Below, in pieces: positions 25,155 to 33,930 of a stretch of 64,000 bases of DNA. The DNA comes from Pseudomonas vranovensis DSM 16006 (GTDB lineage Bacteria > Pseudomonadota > Gammaproteobacteria > Pseudomonadales > Pseudomonadaceae). The stretch lies in assembly GCF_000425805.1 (NCBI RefSeq), contig NZ_AUED01000002.1, positions 496,001-560,000 of the forward strand, in the 5' to 3' direction. The notes beneath the pieces are model-generated. The model saw only the letters and a list, made by a program, of their open reading frames with translations. It was not told where the DNA came from and did not search any database. The position numbers and the translations under genes were made by a program. How positions within the stretch are numbered: position 1 is the stretch's first letter; the number at the start of each line of letters is the position of its first letter.

Positions 25155-25385
25155 ATGAACAATATTGAGCTGTTGCGAGAAGAAAAAAGCGCCCTGCGAG
25201 TGCTGGAAATGAAAATGCACAGTCGCAATAGGCTTATTGTAGCTGTCTATGCGGCTTCCCATGCGGAGCTCGAGCGAGCAGCAGTCGCTGTAAAGGCAGC
25301 GCTGCGTGGGTCTGGCCCATCCGCTCGGCCACGAAGCTTCCGATCGCTAGAGGACGAGTTCAAGAGTTCAAAACCTTATGATTGA
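25155..25385 (+). CDS. Small protein of unknown function
   Basis: A 76-residue charged protein (MNNIELLREEKSALRVLEMK) with an N-terminal helix and a Ser/Arg-rich tail (GPSARPRSFRSLEDEF). No signal peptide or membrane segment. An AAGG lies about 10 bases before the ATG. I do not recognise it. It sits between tniQ and the HAD gene, where cargo begins. Confidence 0.5.
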   Translation: MNNIELLREEKSALRVLEMKMHSRNRLIVAVYAASHAELERAAVAVKAALRGSGPSARPRSFRSLEDEFKSSKPYD

Positions 25386-25473
25386 GTGGGATGCTTTTTG
25401 AGTCCCAGCATATTTTCTCGGTTGTTGATATTGAACGTCGATTGGGTACGACTTTTTACCTGGAGTAACCTAA

Positions 25474-25974
25474 GTGCAGAAAAGTACACCTGTTCTTTTC
25501 TTGGATTTCGATGGTGTCCTACATCCCGACGCCGTCTATTTTAGTCGTCTTGGGCCGACACTAAAGGCTGAAGGGAATCTTTTCATGTGGGCGCCGATTC
25601 TTACCAAGCTCCTCAACGAGTTTCCTTCGGTCTCGTTGGTATTGAGCACTAGTTGGGTTCGACTCCTCGGCCATAAGCGGGCTCTTGGCTATCTGCCTTA
25701 CGAGCTGCAAGAGCGAGTTATCGGTGCTACATGGCATAGTTCAATGGCTAAAGGCTGGGTGGATGAAAGCGTATGGGACGGGAAGACACGATACGACCAG
25801 ATCTGCCGGTACGCTGCGCGGTCTCAACTTCGGCACTGGGTCGCACTGGATGACGATGTACAAGGATGGGCGGAAAGTTCGGTGCAACGCTTAGTCGCTT
25901 GCTCACCAGATCTAGGACTCAGCTCTGCGGAGGTTCAAGCAGAGCTTCAAAGCCGTCTGGTTGAAATATGTTGA
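25474..25974 (+). CDS. HAD-superfamily hydrolase of the SAK type
   Basis: A 166-residue protein with HAD motif I FLDFDGVLHPD (nucleophile Asp11, acid Asp13), motif II STSW and motif IV ALDDD. This pattern fits the small HAD domain family first noted in Swiss-army-knife RNA-repair proteins, whose members are predicted phosphatases. GTG start at 25474 with TGGAG upstream. It may be free-standing cargo; a link to nucleic-acid end repair is only suggested by the family name. Confidence 0.7.
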   Translation: MQKSTPVLFLDFDGVLHPDAVYFSRLGPTLKAEGNLFMWAPILTKLLNEFPSVSLVLSTSWVRLLGHKRALGYLPYELQERVIGATWHSSMAKGWVDESVWDGKTRYDQICRYAARSQLRHWVALDDDVQGWAESSVQRLVACSPDLGLSSAEVQAELQSRLVEIC

Positions 25975-26015
25975 ACGGCGGCGTGTGCTCGCATAACCAG
26001 AACTAGTCCGTCGAG

Positions 26016-26098
26016 TGTAGTGGTCTAATGAATCCGGACACCCATTTAGGCGAGAATGCTCGCCACAGAAAGGTGTCCGGATTCATTAGACCACTACA
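26016..26098. repeat. 83-bp palindrome with perfect 26-bp inverted repeats (MITE-like)
   Basis: The arms 26016-26041 and 26073-26098 are perfect inverted repeats that begin TGTAGTGGTC and end GACCACTACA. Between them lies a second stem, GGCGAG-AATG-CTCGCC (26049-26064). TG/CA ends resemble insertion-sequence termini, perhaps of the IS3 group. I see no flanking target duplication and no coding capacity. It starts 4 bases after the AraC stop (minus strand) and could also act as a terminator. Confidence 0.8.
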
Positions 26099-26101
26099 TC
26101 C

Positions 26102-27142
26102 TTAGCCTAGGACTTGGCGGCGATAGTTCAATGGTGTGTCGCCTTGCCAGCGACGAAATGCACGATTGAAGCTGCTGGAACCACTGAAACCGAGTTTGGT
26201 GGCGATTTGTTCCAGGCTAAAGGCTGGGTTGGCCAGTAGGACCATCGCTTGAGCTTCGCGTGCCTGATCAAGCAACTGGCTAAAATTCAGGCCTTGGCTT
26301 CTCAGGCCACTTCGCAGTTGACTGGCGCTGATTTGCAGAGCGAGCGCTAACTGTTCGAGAGAAGCGCCGCTGGCAAGCGTATCGGCCAGCAGTGCACGCA
26401 ATGCGCTCGCCGGCAATGGCAGGCGAAGTTGGGCCAGTTGACGCAAGATAGGTTTTTCCAACTGTGCCAACAAAAGCGGATTGGCGCCGGGTAATGGTAA
26501 GGCCCAGGCTTGGGGCTTGAATACCATAGCGCCGCACGGGCTACCAAAAACTACTGGGATGCCCAGATCCAGCCAGGGTGTTGGGTCATTCGGTGCCGCA
26601 CGGGGAAGTTCCAGACGTCGTAGTAATTTGTTGACCTGTAGCCCGGTCTGACGCTCGAACAGACGGATGAAGAAGGCATGGAAAAAGCAATCAAGCGCCG
26701 CGTCGGTAGGTCGATCAGGGCCGTAACGATGGATCTCTAGGCGATGATTTCCGTCGGCATCGGTTTTCAGAGACGCCAAGGCGGCAGTGGTTAATACACG
26801 AATGAACTGAACATGGAGTTGCAGCGCTTCTCCGAACGTAGCGGCGGTACACAAGGCCAGATCGACGCCATAGAACTGCGCTGGCTGGTAATAACGGGCA
26901 GCATATAAGCCGAAAGCTTCATCACCGGTCACTTCCACACACCGCAGCCATAGCGGGCTCAGGGTAGCCACCGTCAAGCGCCGGTCGCTGTCCTGTATCA
27001 CTATCGGATCAATTCCGACGCTGTTCATTACCGGTACTGGGTCAATACCGTATCTGCCTTTAAGGGTACCGGCGATACAGCTCACCACAGAGATCAACGT
27101 TGATTGCGCCAGCGGGGGAGCGTGGGATATAAGTCGAGCCAT
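26102..27142 (-). CDS. AraC-family transcriptional regulator (cargo, left wing)
   Basis: A 346-residue regulator. The N-terminal two thirds match the AraC-type ligand domain found in OruR/VirF-like regulators (YGIDPVPVMNSVGIDP, GFGEALQ-like TFGEALQLHVQF). The C-terminal double helix-turn-helix includes FSLEQIATKLGFSGSSSFNRAFRRWQGDTPLNYRR. ATG at 27140-27142; a TTG three codons upstream is possible and no clear ribosome site is seen. It lies downstream of the DUF1254 gene beyond a terminator, so it likely has its own promoter. Confidence 0.85.
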   Translation of the reverse strand: MARLISHAPPLAQSTLISVVSCIAGTLKGRYGIDPVPVMNSVGIDPIVIQDSDRRLTVATLSPLWLRCVEVTGDEAFGLYAARYYQPAQFYGVDLALCTAATFGEALQLHVQFIRVLTTAALASLKTDADGNHRLEIHRYGPDRPTDAALDCFFHAFFIRLFERQTGLQVNKLLRRLELPRAAPNDPTPWLDLGIPVVFGSPCGAMVFKPQAWALPLPGANPLLLAQLEKPILRQLAQLRLPLPASALRALLADTLASGASLEQLALALQISASQLRSGLRSQGLNFSQLLDQAREAQAMVLLANPAFSLEQIATKLGFSGSSSFNRAFRRWQGDTPLNYRRQVLG

Positions 27143-27203
27143 GGTCAGCAATCGATGGAGAGGTTACCGCCAAGGATGGCTGGCACAAACTGATCCGGCA
27201 AGA

Positions 27204-27233
27204 TGAAAAAACCCCGGCTACAGTGACCGGGGC
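27204..27233 (-). terminator. Rho-independent terminator after the DUF1254 gene
   Basis: On the minus strand CCCCGG and CCGGGG (27227-27232 and 27212-27217) form a stem followed by TTTTTTC. It lies 15 bases after the DUF1254 stop at 27247. Confidence 0.8.
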
Positions 27234-27246
27234 TGCATGAAGTGTT

Positions 27247-28635
27247 TCAGTCGAGACGTTTAATTGCTGGCGGTAACCAACTGCGATCAAGCACTGCTTG
27301 TGCGGGCCAATACAGGCGTAGCATCAAATTGAAGTTCGTGGCAGGCGCAGGCAACCAATTTGTCAGTTGTTCCTTCGCTGTTGGTGCCTGCGCCTGAATG
27401 TACAAATCAAGTGAACCATCAGGGTTGTAGTGCAATGCATTCCGGTCACCGATAGCGAAGCGATCCAGTGGATTGGCGAAAAAGAACTGCGCTTGATCGT
27501 AGAGAGTCAGCGACCAGAAACCCTTCACTGGCGGTAATTGTTGCTTGTCGAAATGCAGGACATACCGATGTGCCCCGGACAATATCTGGCCAGCTCCATC
27601 TCGACGCAGCGTCGGGTAGATAGCGTCTTCATTGGTGTTAGCGCCCAGGCCAAACTTGGCGACCATCGCCCGGCGTCGATAGTCGCTTGCATATTCACCA
27701 ATTCCATAGGGAATTCGCCACCCATTGTGCGTTGGCAGGCTGTCTAGCAAGTGTTCGCTATCGTTTAGCGCGGCAACCACCTTGTGGAAGCCCATCCAAC
27801 TACCCAGGCGCTGAAGCGCAGATTGCTGTAGGCGACAGTCCGCATTAAGCAAGCCAGCCTCACGCATCTTTTGTAGCGCTGGCGTGTCATCAGGCCGTGC
27901 CGGATTATTGCCGAGCAACTGGCAGAACGTTGTGAAGAATGACTCGGCGGTCCACGTCGCCAACTGCTGATCCGGCGCCTGACGCGGCTTCACAGGTGTG
28001 TTGCTTACCGCTGCTGCCGCGACCTTCGGAACGTCGTTACCTTGCCAGGTACTCAAGGGCTGCAGCGTCATACGATCTTGCAGGGCATTGATTTCGGAAT
28101 AGTCAGTCGGCCCGCGGCTTTCGATCCGGCCGATCATCCAAGCCATGTTGGTGGGCGATCGCAGCACGTTCAGATTACCGGGGGTCTGGCCATTCCAGTT
28201 CGGACCGACAATGAGATAGTCACGTGGCTGTTCACCGGTGGTGCGTGTACCGGGGGAGGTAAAGACATTCGTCCAGGCATCCAGAATCGGTGTCATGTAG
28301 TAATGGCCGCGCATATCTGGAATGCTCAATACTTGCGGTTCGCTGCTCAAGTCGAGGTGGGCCATTGAATACAGTGTGTCGGCGTTCGGCGACACTACTG
28401 AACGAAAGCTGGCATCCGGAAAGCTGCGCAAGTGGCGCAGGTGGTTGAGCTCTACGCCTGAGCTCTGCACATGGTAACGGCGTGTGAGGTCCATCAGTAC
28501 GAGCGGGTAACCAAACAGATAGGCGTCTGCGGTAGCTTTTGCTTGTTCGACAACGCTTTTACCCACCAGGCCTGCCGTCACCAATGTGGCAGTGGCTAAT
28601 CCAAGACCCCAATAAACTTTAGCCATAGTAGGCAT
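27247..28635 (-). CDS. DUF1254/DUF1214 protein 1, membrane-anchored or exported
   Basis: A 462-residue protein. An N-terminal hydrophobic segment (about residues 6-25) would anchor or export it. The DUF1254 half has the family core SPNADTLYSMAHLDLSSEP, YYMTPILDAWTNVF and GTRTTG; the DUF1214 half has FWSLTLYDQAQFFFANPLDRF and LNYNPDGSLDLYIQ-like (LHYNPDGSLDLYIQ). The biochemical role of the family is not known to me. GGAG lies 7 bases before the ATG. It follows the DUF1329 gene by 71 bases and probably belongs to the same leftward operon. Confidence 0.88.
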   Translation of the reverse strand: MPTMAKVYWGLGLATATLVTAGLVGKSVVEQAKATADAYLFGYPLVLMDLTRRYHVQSSGVELNHLRHLRSFPDASFRSVVSPNADTLYSMAHLDLSSEPQVLSIPDMRGHYYMTPILDAWTNVFTSPGTRTTGEQPRDYLIVGPNWNGQTPGNLNVLRSPTNMAWMIGRIESRGPTDYSEINALQDRMTLQPLSTWQGNDVPKVAAAAVSNTPVKPRQAPDQQLATWTAESFFTTFCQLLGNNPARPDDTPALQKMREAGLLNADCRLQQSALQRLGSWMGFHKVVAALNDSEHLLDSLPTHNGWRIPYGIGEYASDYRRRAMVAKFGLGANTNEDAIYPTLRRDGAGQILSGAHRYVLHFDKQQLPPVKGFWSLTLYDQAQFFFANPLDRFAIGDRNALHYNPDGSLDLYIQAQAPTAKEQLTNWLPAPATNFNLMLRLYWPAQAVLDRSWLPPAIKRLD

Positions 28636-28706
28636 GATGTATCTCCAGAAACAGAACGATCGCCGGAAGCACGGTGCAGCCCACTTGGCGGGCTGCGTGA
28701 TGATAT

Positions 28707-30056
28707 TTACTTGCCCATTCGCTTGAGCTGGACTGGAGTGAATTCAGCTCGCGTGCTGACAAAGCCGATTTCGATCTTTTTCGGCACTTCATTGGTTAGG
28801 TAGTTTGCGGCGTATCGCCCGGAAATCAGGTCGTAGGTTACTTCCACCGCCGTTATCGGCATCTCAATATCGTGCAGCTGGGTCAGGTGCGACTCGTAAA
28901 AGCGCCACAACTCGCCACGACTGTCATAGATATCCGAAGCCATGATCTGCCAGGAATCTTCATCGATGTAGAAGCGACGTTTGCTATAGACATGCCGATT
29001 GCCGGGCTTCAGCGTGGCTTCAATAACCCAGACGCGGTGTTTTTCGTATCGCGCCAGATCGGGGTTGAGGTAACCGGGCTTAAGAATGTCAGCGTATTTG
29101 ATGTCCTTGCTGGCCAAGGGAAAGGCGTTGTAGCCGACCAGCATTTCCTGCTTGCCGATCAACTTCCAATCGTATCGATCTGGAGCACCGTTGTAGCCGT
29201 CGACGCTGTCGGAGACCACCTGACCGAAGCTGTAGCGAGCACTGTTGTCATAGGCCACCGTTGGCGCACGACGGACCCGGCGTTGTCCTGGAATGTACTG
29301 CCAAGCGGAGCGCGGCTCGGCGACCTGGTTCAGTGGTTCCTGGACCAACGTTACCTCACCGGAATAGCGAGAAGGCTCAACGGTCAGCACCCGGTTGTAG
29401 AACAGCACGTTAGCGTCTACAGGCATGTCACTGATGTTCTCGCGAAAAGCGCTAAGGGCGTCATAGCCCACCACGGTGTAATCGCCACTCTCCTGTACGG
29501 TGGCCGAGGCGAACTGACGGCGCACTGAACCGCCACGAAAACGGGTCAGGTGGTTCCATAGCACTTCTTTTGCCTCGGTCGGCTCAGGGAAGGCCACACC
29601 GAAGTGATATCCCTTCAATCCATAACCATTCTCTTCCAGCGTTACTGCGCCAAGGTTATTGCGGCTTTCATCCACATATCTTTTCGGCAACCGGGTGCTA
29701 CGATGACTGGGGAATACACGCATACGGTATTCGGGGTGGCGGATAAACATCGCCTGCTGACCGGGGCTCAACAGATCTTTGTATTGAGCCAGGTTGCTCT
29801 TACTGATGGTATACACGGGCTTTTCTGCCGCGTAGGGATCGGCATAGTTGCCATTGGGGCTAACCGTAGCAGCACCTGGTGGCATCCCCCCCGTCCATGC
29901 TGGAATACTGCCATCGGCATTCGCGGCGCGTTCGGCGCCAAAGGGTGTCAACGGGCCTTCAAGTCGGCTGGCATCAGTTTGCTTAGCGTGAGCCAGTGCA
30001 CAGGCGGCAAGCAGGGTCAATGTGAAGCTCCATTTGGTAACTTTTGAATTAATCAT
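28707..30056 (-). CDS. DUF1329 exported protein
   Basis: A 449-residue protein with a clear signal peptide (MINSKVTKWSFTLTLLAACALAHA). The mature part starts with LEGPLTPFGAERAANADGSIPAWTGG, the hallmark of DUF1329 proteins, which have a lipoprotein-carrier-like fold by prediction. Members are regularly encoded beside DUF1302 barrels and are thought to act in the periplasm with hydrophobic substrates. Its ATG shares one base with the DUF1302 stop (TAATG), so translation is coupled. Confidence 0.9.
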   Translation of the reverse strand: MINSKVTKWSFTLTLLAACALAHAKQTDASRLEGPLTPFGAERAANADGSIPAWTGGMPPGAATVSPNGNYADPYAAEKPVYTISKSNLAQYKDLLSPGQQAMFIRHPEYRMRVFPSHRSTRLPKRYVDESRNNLGAVTLEENGYGLKGYHFGVAFPEPTEAKEVLWNHLTRFRGGSVRRQFASATVQESGDYTVVGYDALSAFRENISDMPVDANVLFYNRVLTVEPSRYSGEVTLVQEPLNQVAEPRSAWQYIPGQRRVRRAPTVAYDNSARYSFGQVVSDSVDGYNGAPDRYDWKLIGKQEMLVGYNAFPLASKDIKYADILKPGYLNPDLARYEKHRVWVIEATLKPGNRHVYSKRRFYIDEDSWQIMASDIYDSRGELWRFYESHLTQLHDIEMPITAVEVTYDLISGRYAANYLTNEVPKKIEIGFVSTRAEFTPVQLKRMGK

Positions 30057-31876
30057 TAGAAACTCACTTTGAGGTTGACTGACGCGAAGTCGCGATCATC
30101 GATGGTAGAAAACTTGTTAGAGCCAAAGAAATCGTTGTAGGCCAGCTCTAGCGAATAGTTATTTCGGTAATCAAAAGTCAGTGCCGCACCCGCGGCCATC
30201 TGTCCCTCCTGGAAGTTCGGGCCGTATCCTTCGACGTCATGGCGAAAGTTCAGTGATGGCGTGACCACCATGGCCGGAATCAGACTTTCGAACGCCAGGG
30301 CAGCACGTAGGCGATAGCCCCAGGAGAATCCGGTGGTGTAGCCATGGGTGTTGCAAAAGTCGGCATTTTTCTCGGCAGCCTGCCCAGCGTTCAGCCCTCC
30401 CGCAGCCGGATTGAAACAGGCAGCACCATTGTTCTGCACGCGACCAAACAGAGCGGCGCGACCGTAACGCTCTTCATCCAGATCGATGCCCTCGATCCAG
30501 TTGGCGCCGGCTTCGGCGATCCAGGTAAGTTTCTCTGCACCGAAGATATTGCTGATGTTATCGGTAGCACCCAAGCTGTACTGCCATACCTCCTTGCGCT
30601 TGTAACCCTGTACTTCGCTACCCAAGCTCGGGGTAGTTCCGTCGTAGATCGGAGTACTGGCACCGGCGCCTGCAACTACAGCCACCACGTCAGAAGCGTT
30701 ATAGGACAGCGGCTGGTTGGGTCGGTAGCTCAACTCAGTGAACACCGCAGTGCTGCCGAGCACGCCGCTCAGGCTGATACCGAACAAGCGGATGTCTTCT
30801 GGGTACACAGTGTTGTAGGTACCGGTTGGCAACGAGCCAGCACTAAGACCAGTACGCACCCTTCCGTCCATGCTCGGTGTACGACTGTGGTAATTGGCGT
30901 AGTAGATTCCCAACTCGGCATCGTTGAGCATTTCGAGGGTTTTGCGCAGGGCCAGACCGTATTGGCCGTCATCGCTTGCCCAGTCAGTACTGCCTCGAGT
31001 CTCAAATGCGCGCGCATTAATAGCTTGCTCGGTACTCAAATTGCCTGCCGGCACAACGATCAGTCGGTTCATCTGACAACCTTCTTGAATGTTGTCGCCG
31101 ACCGAGAAAAAAGTGCCGCAACCGTCCAGAACCGTCGGACGGAAGTTGTATTGATAGAACCCCTCAAGGCTCAGCGTATCGCTGAGGTCATAACTGAAAC
31201 TGAGCATCTCCACTGGCAATTGGCCTTCTTTCAATTCCACCCCGGGGCGATTGAAGGCAGAAGCATCCAGAGGGTTGATCGCATTGATGCCATTCTGAAG
31301 AAACAGGGCCTCTCCCCACGACAGCACTTGCTTGCCGAGCTTGAGGCTGAGTTGACGCTCACCCAGTTCGAAGTTTTTCCATGCATACAGGTCGAGCACC
31401 TCAAACCCCTTGAACTTGGCGAGGTCCTGCCAACCACTGTCGTCAAACTGGGTGAAGTCGCCATTGGTGGATTCGTAGGCGTGGTCGTACCAATACTTGA
31501 ATCGGACGAAAGCGCCCTGATTGCCATCATTAAGATCTAATTCGGTCAAGCCCTTGAAGATTTGTGAGATGGCATCGCCTTTGTCAAAGTTGAGTTTGCC
31601 ATCGTCAGCGCTGTAGTTGATGCCCTCGCCGCGTTTACCGATGGAACGGGCATCCGGGGTGGTCAATTGATTTGGATCGGCGTTGCGCAAAGCCCAACTG
31701 CTGCCAAGTGTTAGGGTGGAATTGCTGGTCAGATTCCAATCATCATTGAGCTGCCAGGTGGTGGCTCGGGCTTGCGGCATGCCCGAGGTTGCAAGGGCAA
31801 GGCCCGCTGCGATGAGGCCAGGGCTCAGGCGCGATGCTCGAATAGCAGTTAGATAAGGTATGAGGAACGGCTTCAT
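30056..31876 (-). CDS. DUF1302 outer-membrane beta-barrel protein
   Basis: A 606-residue protein with a long signal peptide (MKPFLIPYLTAIRASRLSPG ... ATSGMPQARA). The mature part is rich in alternating aromatic and polar residues and ends in a strand with terminal Phe (FASVNLKVSF), as outer-membrane barrels do. The family motif LGKQVLSWGEALFLQNGINAINPLDASAF is present. I start at ATG 31874-31876; an in-frame ATG 34 codons upstream lies before the signal peptide. First gene of the leftward wing, divergent from the AraC gene at 32008. Confidence 0.88.
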   Translation of the reverse strand: MKPFLIPYLTAIRASRLSPGLIAAGLALATSGMPQARATTWQLNDDWNLTSNSTLTLGSSWALRNADPNQLTTPDARSIGKRGEGINYSADDGKLNFDKGDAISQIFKGLTELDLNDGNQGAFVRFKYWYDHAYESTNGDFTQFDDSGWQDLAKFKGFEVLDLYAWKNFELGERQLSLKLGKQVLSWGEALFLQNGINAINPLDASAFNRPGVELKEGQLPVEMLSFSYDLSDTLSLEGFYQYNFRPTVLDGCGTFFSVGDNIQEGCQMNRLIVVPAGNLSTEQAINARAFETRGSTDWASDDGQYGLALRKTLEMLNDAELGIYYANYHSRTPSMDGRVRTGLSAGSLPTGTYNTVYPEDIRLFGISLSGVLGSTAVFTELSYRPNQPLSYNASDVVAVVAGAGASTPIYDGTTPSLGSEVQGYKRKEVWQYSLGATDNISNIFGAEKLTWIAEAGANWIEGIDLDEERYGRAALFGRVQNNGAACFNPAAGGLNAGQAAEKNADFCNTHGYTTGFSWGYRLRAALAFESLIPAMVVTPSLNFRHDVEGYGPNFQEGQMAAGAALTFDYRNNYSLELAYNDFFGSNKFSTIDDRDFASVNLKVSF

Positions 31877-32007
31877 ATGCTGAATCACCTGTTGTTTTTG
31901 TAATGGTGAGGTCTTCAAGGCGCTGCTAGGGTTGGCCCGTACTACGGCGTACCTTTGGCTACACACACGTAGTCGCATGGCCTTAGTGCCACCATGGGAG
32001 GATTTGC

Positions 32008-33063
32008 ATGCAGATCGTTAATCATTGGCCGACAAATTCTTTCCCCCAGCATCGAAATAGGTCGTCGTTATGCGTCTCCATAATCAATTCAGCGGTTCAG
32101 GAACTTGACGCCCGTGGCGTGGACTTGCAGCGCCTACAAGCCGATTGGGGGGTCAGCATCACCACGCTGCGACAACCGCAACTACGTTTGCCGGCATTTC
32201 TGGGGCGACGATTCTGGGAGGTAGCGCGCGAACTGAGTGGCGATCCAGCCATTGGGCTGGCCGCCGCCCGGCAAAATGACCCTGGGCAAATGTTGGGCTT
32301 GGCGTATCTGATGCAAATGATGCCTACCCGCCTGGCCTCCTTGCAGATGCTGGTACGCTACTGGCCGTTGCTGGCCGGCCACTTGGCCTTGCAGTGCATG
32401 GAGCGCGACGGGCTGCTGTGTGTAGCCTTGGTACCCAACCAAGAACTATTTCCCGCTATTGAGGAGGTGGATTGCTGGGGGGCTCTTCAGGTTCAGCACC
32501 TAAAAGGATTGCCAGGCACACGCAACGCTGTATGCGAACTACGCCTACGTCGCTCAGTCCCCATCGATCCTTCGCCTTGGTTGCGGTTGCCAGTCGGCAA
32601 AATTCAGTTCTGCGCTGAACGCGATGAGGTGGCCTTGGACATTGAAGCCCTACAAGAATTGCGACCAACAGGTAGCCCGGCAGTGTGCGCTGCGCTGGAA
32701 GACGCGTTAGAAAGATACGCAGTGGATACGCTGAAGCCTTCGATACTGGAATCAGTGGCCGATATGGTTCTGGGAAGTCTCGCTGCAGGGCCGGACTTTG
32801 AGCAAACGGCACGACACCTTCATGTGGCTTCACGTACGCTACACCGTGCCCTGCAACGTGAGGGGTGGAGCTTCAACGCAATTGTGGATACTCAGCGACG
32901 TTATTTGGCTGGCGATCTGATCCAGGCGGGTGAGCTGGCGGTAAGCGAAGTAGCCGGGCGACTGGGCTACCGAGAGGTTTCCAATTTTATCCGTGCCTTT
33001 CGTCGCTGGTACGCGGTGGCCCCAAGAGCATTTTCGCAAAGCCGCGTTTGCTCCCAGTATTAA
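32008..33063 (+). CDS. AraC-family transcriptional regulator (cargo, right wing)
   Basis: A 351-residue regulator with an N-terminal ligand domain (QELDARGVDLQRLQADWGVS, DPAIGLAAARQNDPGQMLGL) and a C-terminal AraC helix-turn-helix (DFEQTARHLHVASRTLHRAL and VAGRLGYREVSNFIRAFRRW). GGGAGGA lies 6 bases before the ATG. It is divergent from DUF1302 with a 131-base gap, where a shared control region is likely. It probably controls both wings; the inducer is unknown. Confidence 0.88.
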   Translation: MQIVNHWPTNSFPQHRNRSSLCVSIINSAVQELDARGVDLQRLQADWGVSITTLRQPQLRLPAFLGRRFWEVARELSGDPAIGLAAARQNDPGQMLGLAYLMQMMPTRLASLQMLVRYWPLLAGHLALQCMERDGLLCVALVPNQELFPAIEEVDCWGALQVQHLKGLPGTRNAVCELRLRRSVPIDPSPWLRLPVGKIQFCAERDEVALDIEALQELRPTGSPAVCAALEDALERYAVDTLKPSILESVADMVLGSLAAGPDFEQTARHLHVASRTLHRALQREGWSFNAIVDTQRRYLAGDLIQAGELAVSEVAGRLGYREVSNFIRAFRRWYAVAPRAFSQSRVCSQY

Positions 33064-33132
33064 ATTGGTTGATTTCCTCCTATTCTGCTGACCCTCGTTA
33101 CGCGGCACACGCTACTTAAGGAAGAGTCGTTG

Positions 33133-33921
33133 ATGTTCAAACACACATTGCCCACCTTATTTATTGCGGCAATCACGCCATTGTCCACCCATGCGCTGGC
33201 CGACAATGCCGAGACAGCGAACAAAAGTAACAACCCGCTCAACCTGGCACCGGGACTGAATATTCAGGACTATTACACGCCGACGATTGACGACAGCAAT
33301 GCCCATACTAATGACCTGTTGCTACGTGGCACCCTGCCACTTGCCCCTGGCGACTTCATCGGTGTACCGCAACTGCTTCGCGCCACCTTGCCGATCAGCA
33401 CTCGACCAGATCCCCATAATGGCTACAGCACCGGTGTTGGCGACCTCAATCTGTTCGACATCTTCTTGCTCAAGACCGAAGGCGTTCAGCTCGGTATTGG
33501 TCCGCAGATCACCGCTCCCACCGCCGAATTCGACGAATTGGGCACCGGCAAATGGCAGGCGGGTCTGGCGGCTGTCGCCATCGATTCATCGCCGCGTGGC
33601 CTGCTAGGAGCGTTGGTGCAGTACCAGAGTTCATTCGCTGGTGATCATGGTCGCCAGCATGTAGAAACTGCCACCTTCCAACCCCTCCTCATTCATAACC
33701 TGCCCAAAGGTTGGTACCTACGCTCCACAGGAACTTGGACCTACAACCTAAAGGACGACACTCACTACATTCCGGTGGGCCTGGGTGTGGGCAAGGCCTG
33801 GAAATCCGGGCACAACATTCTGAATGCTTTTGTCGAACCGCAGTGGACGGTTGACCACAAGGGGCCTGGTCTACCCAAATTCACCGTATTCGCTGGACTG
33901 AATATCACCCTCGGTAAGTAA
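33133..33921 (+). CDS. Outer-membrane barrel protein, MetA/SphA-like family
   Basis: A 262-residue exported protein (signal peptide MFKHTLPTLFIAAITPLSTHALA). It is a predicted barrel with repeated amphipathic strands, a GVGDLNLFDIFLLK motif, and the end KFTVFAGLNITLGK, resembling proteins annotated as transporters of the meta-pathway phenol-degradation family. ATG 33133 is preceded by AAGGAAGAG. It starts the rightward wing: 69 bases after the AraC gene and 9 bases before a DUF1254 gene. Confidence 0.7.
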   Translation: MFKHTLPTLFIAAITPLSTHALADNAETANKSNNPLNLAPGLNIQDYYTPTIDDSNAHTNDLLLRGTLPLAPGDFIGVPQLLRATLPISTRPDPHNGYSTGVGDLNLFDIFLLKTEGVQLGIGPQITAPTAEFDELGTGKWQAGLAAVAIDSSPRGLLGALVQYQSSFAGDHGRQHVETATFQPLLIHNLPKGWYLRSTGTWTYNLKDDTHYIPVGLGVGKAWKSGHNILNAFVEPQWTVDHKGPGLPKFTVFAGLNITLGK

Positions 33922-33930
33922 GGATGCACA

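Noticed and set aside
26016..26098. The palindrome as the right end of the Tn7-like element
   Set aside because: Its TG/CA ends looked suitable, but it does not match the left end and has no matching 5-bp duplication; the true right end is at 38677 with TCAGG.
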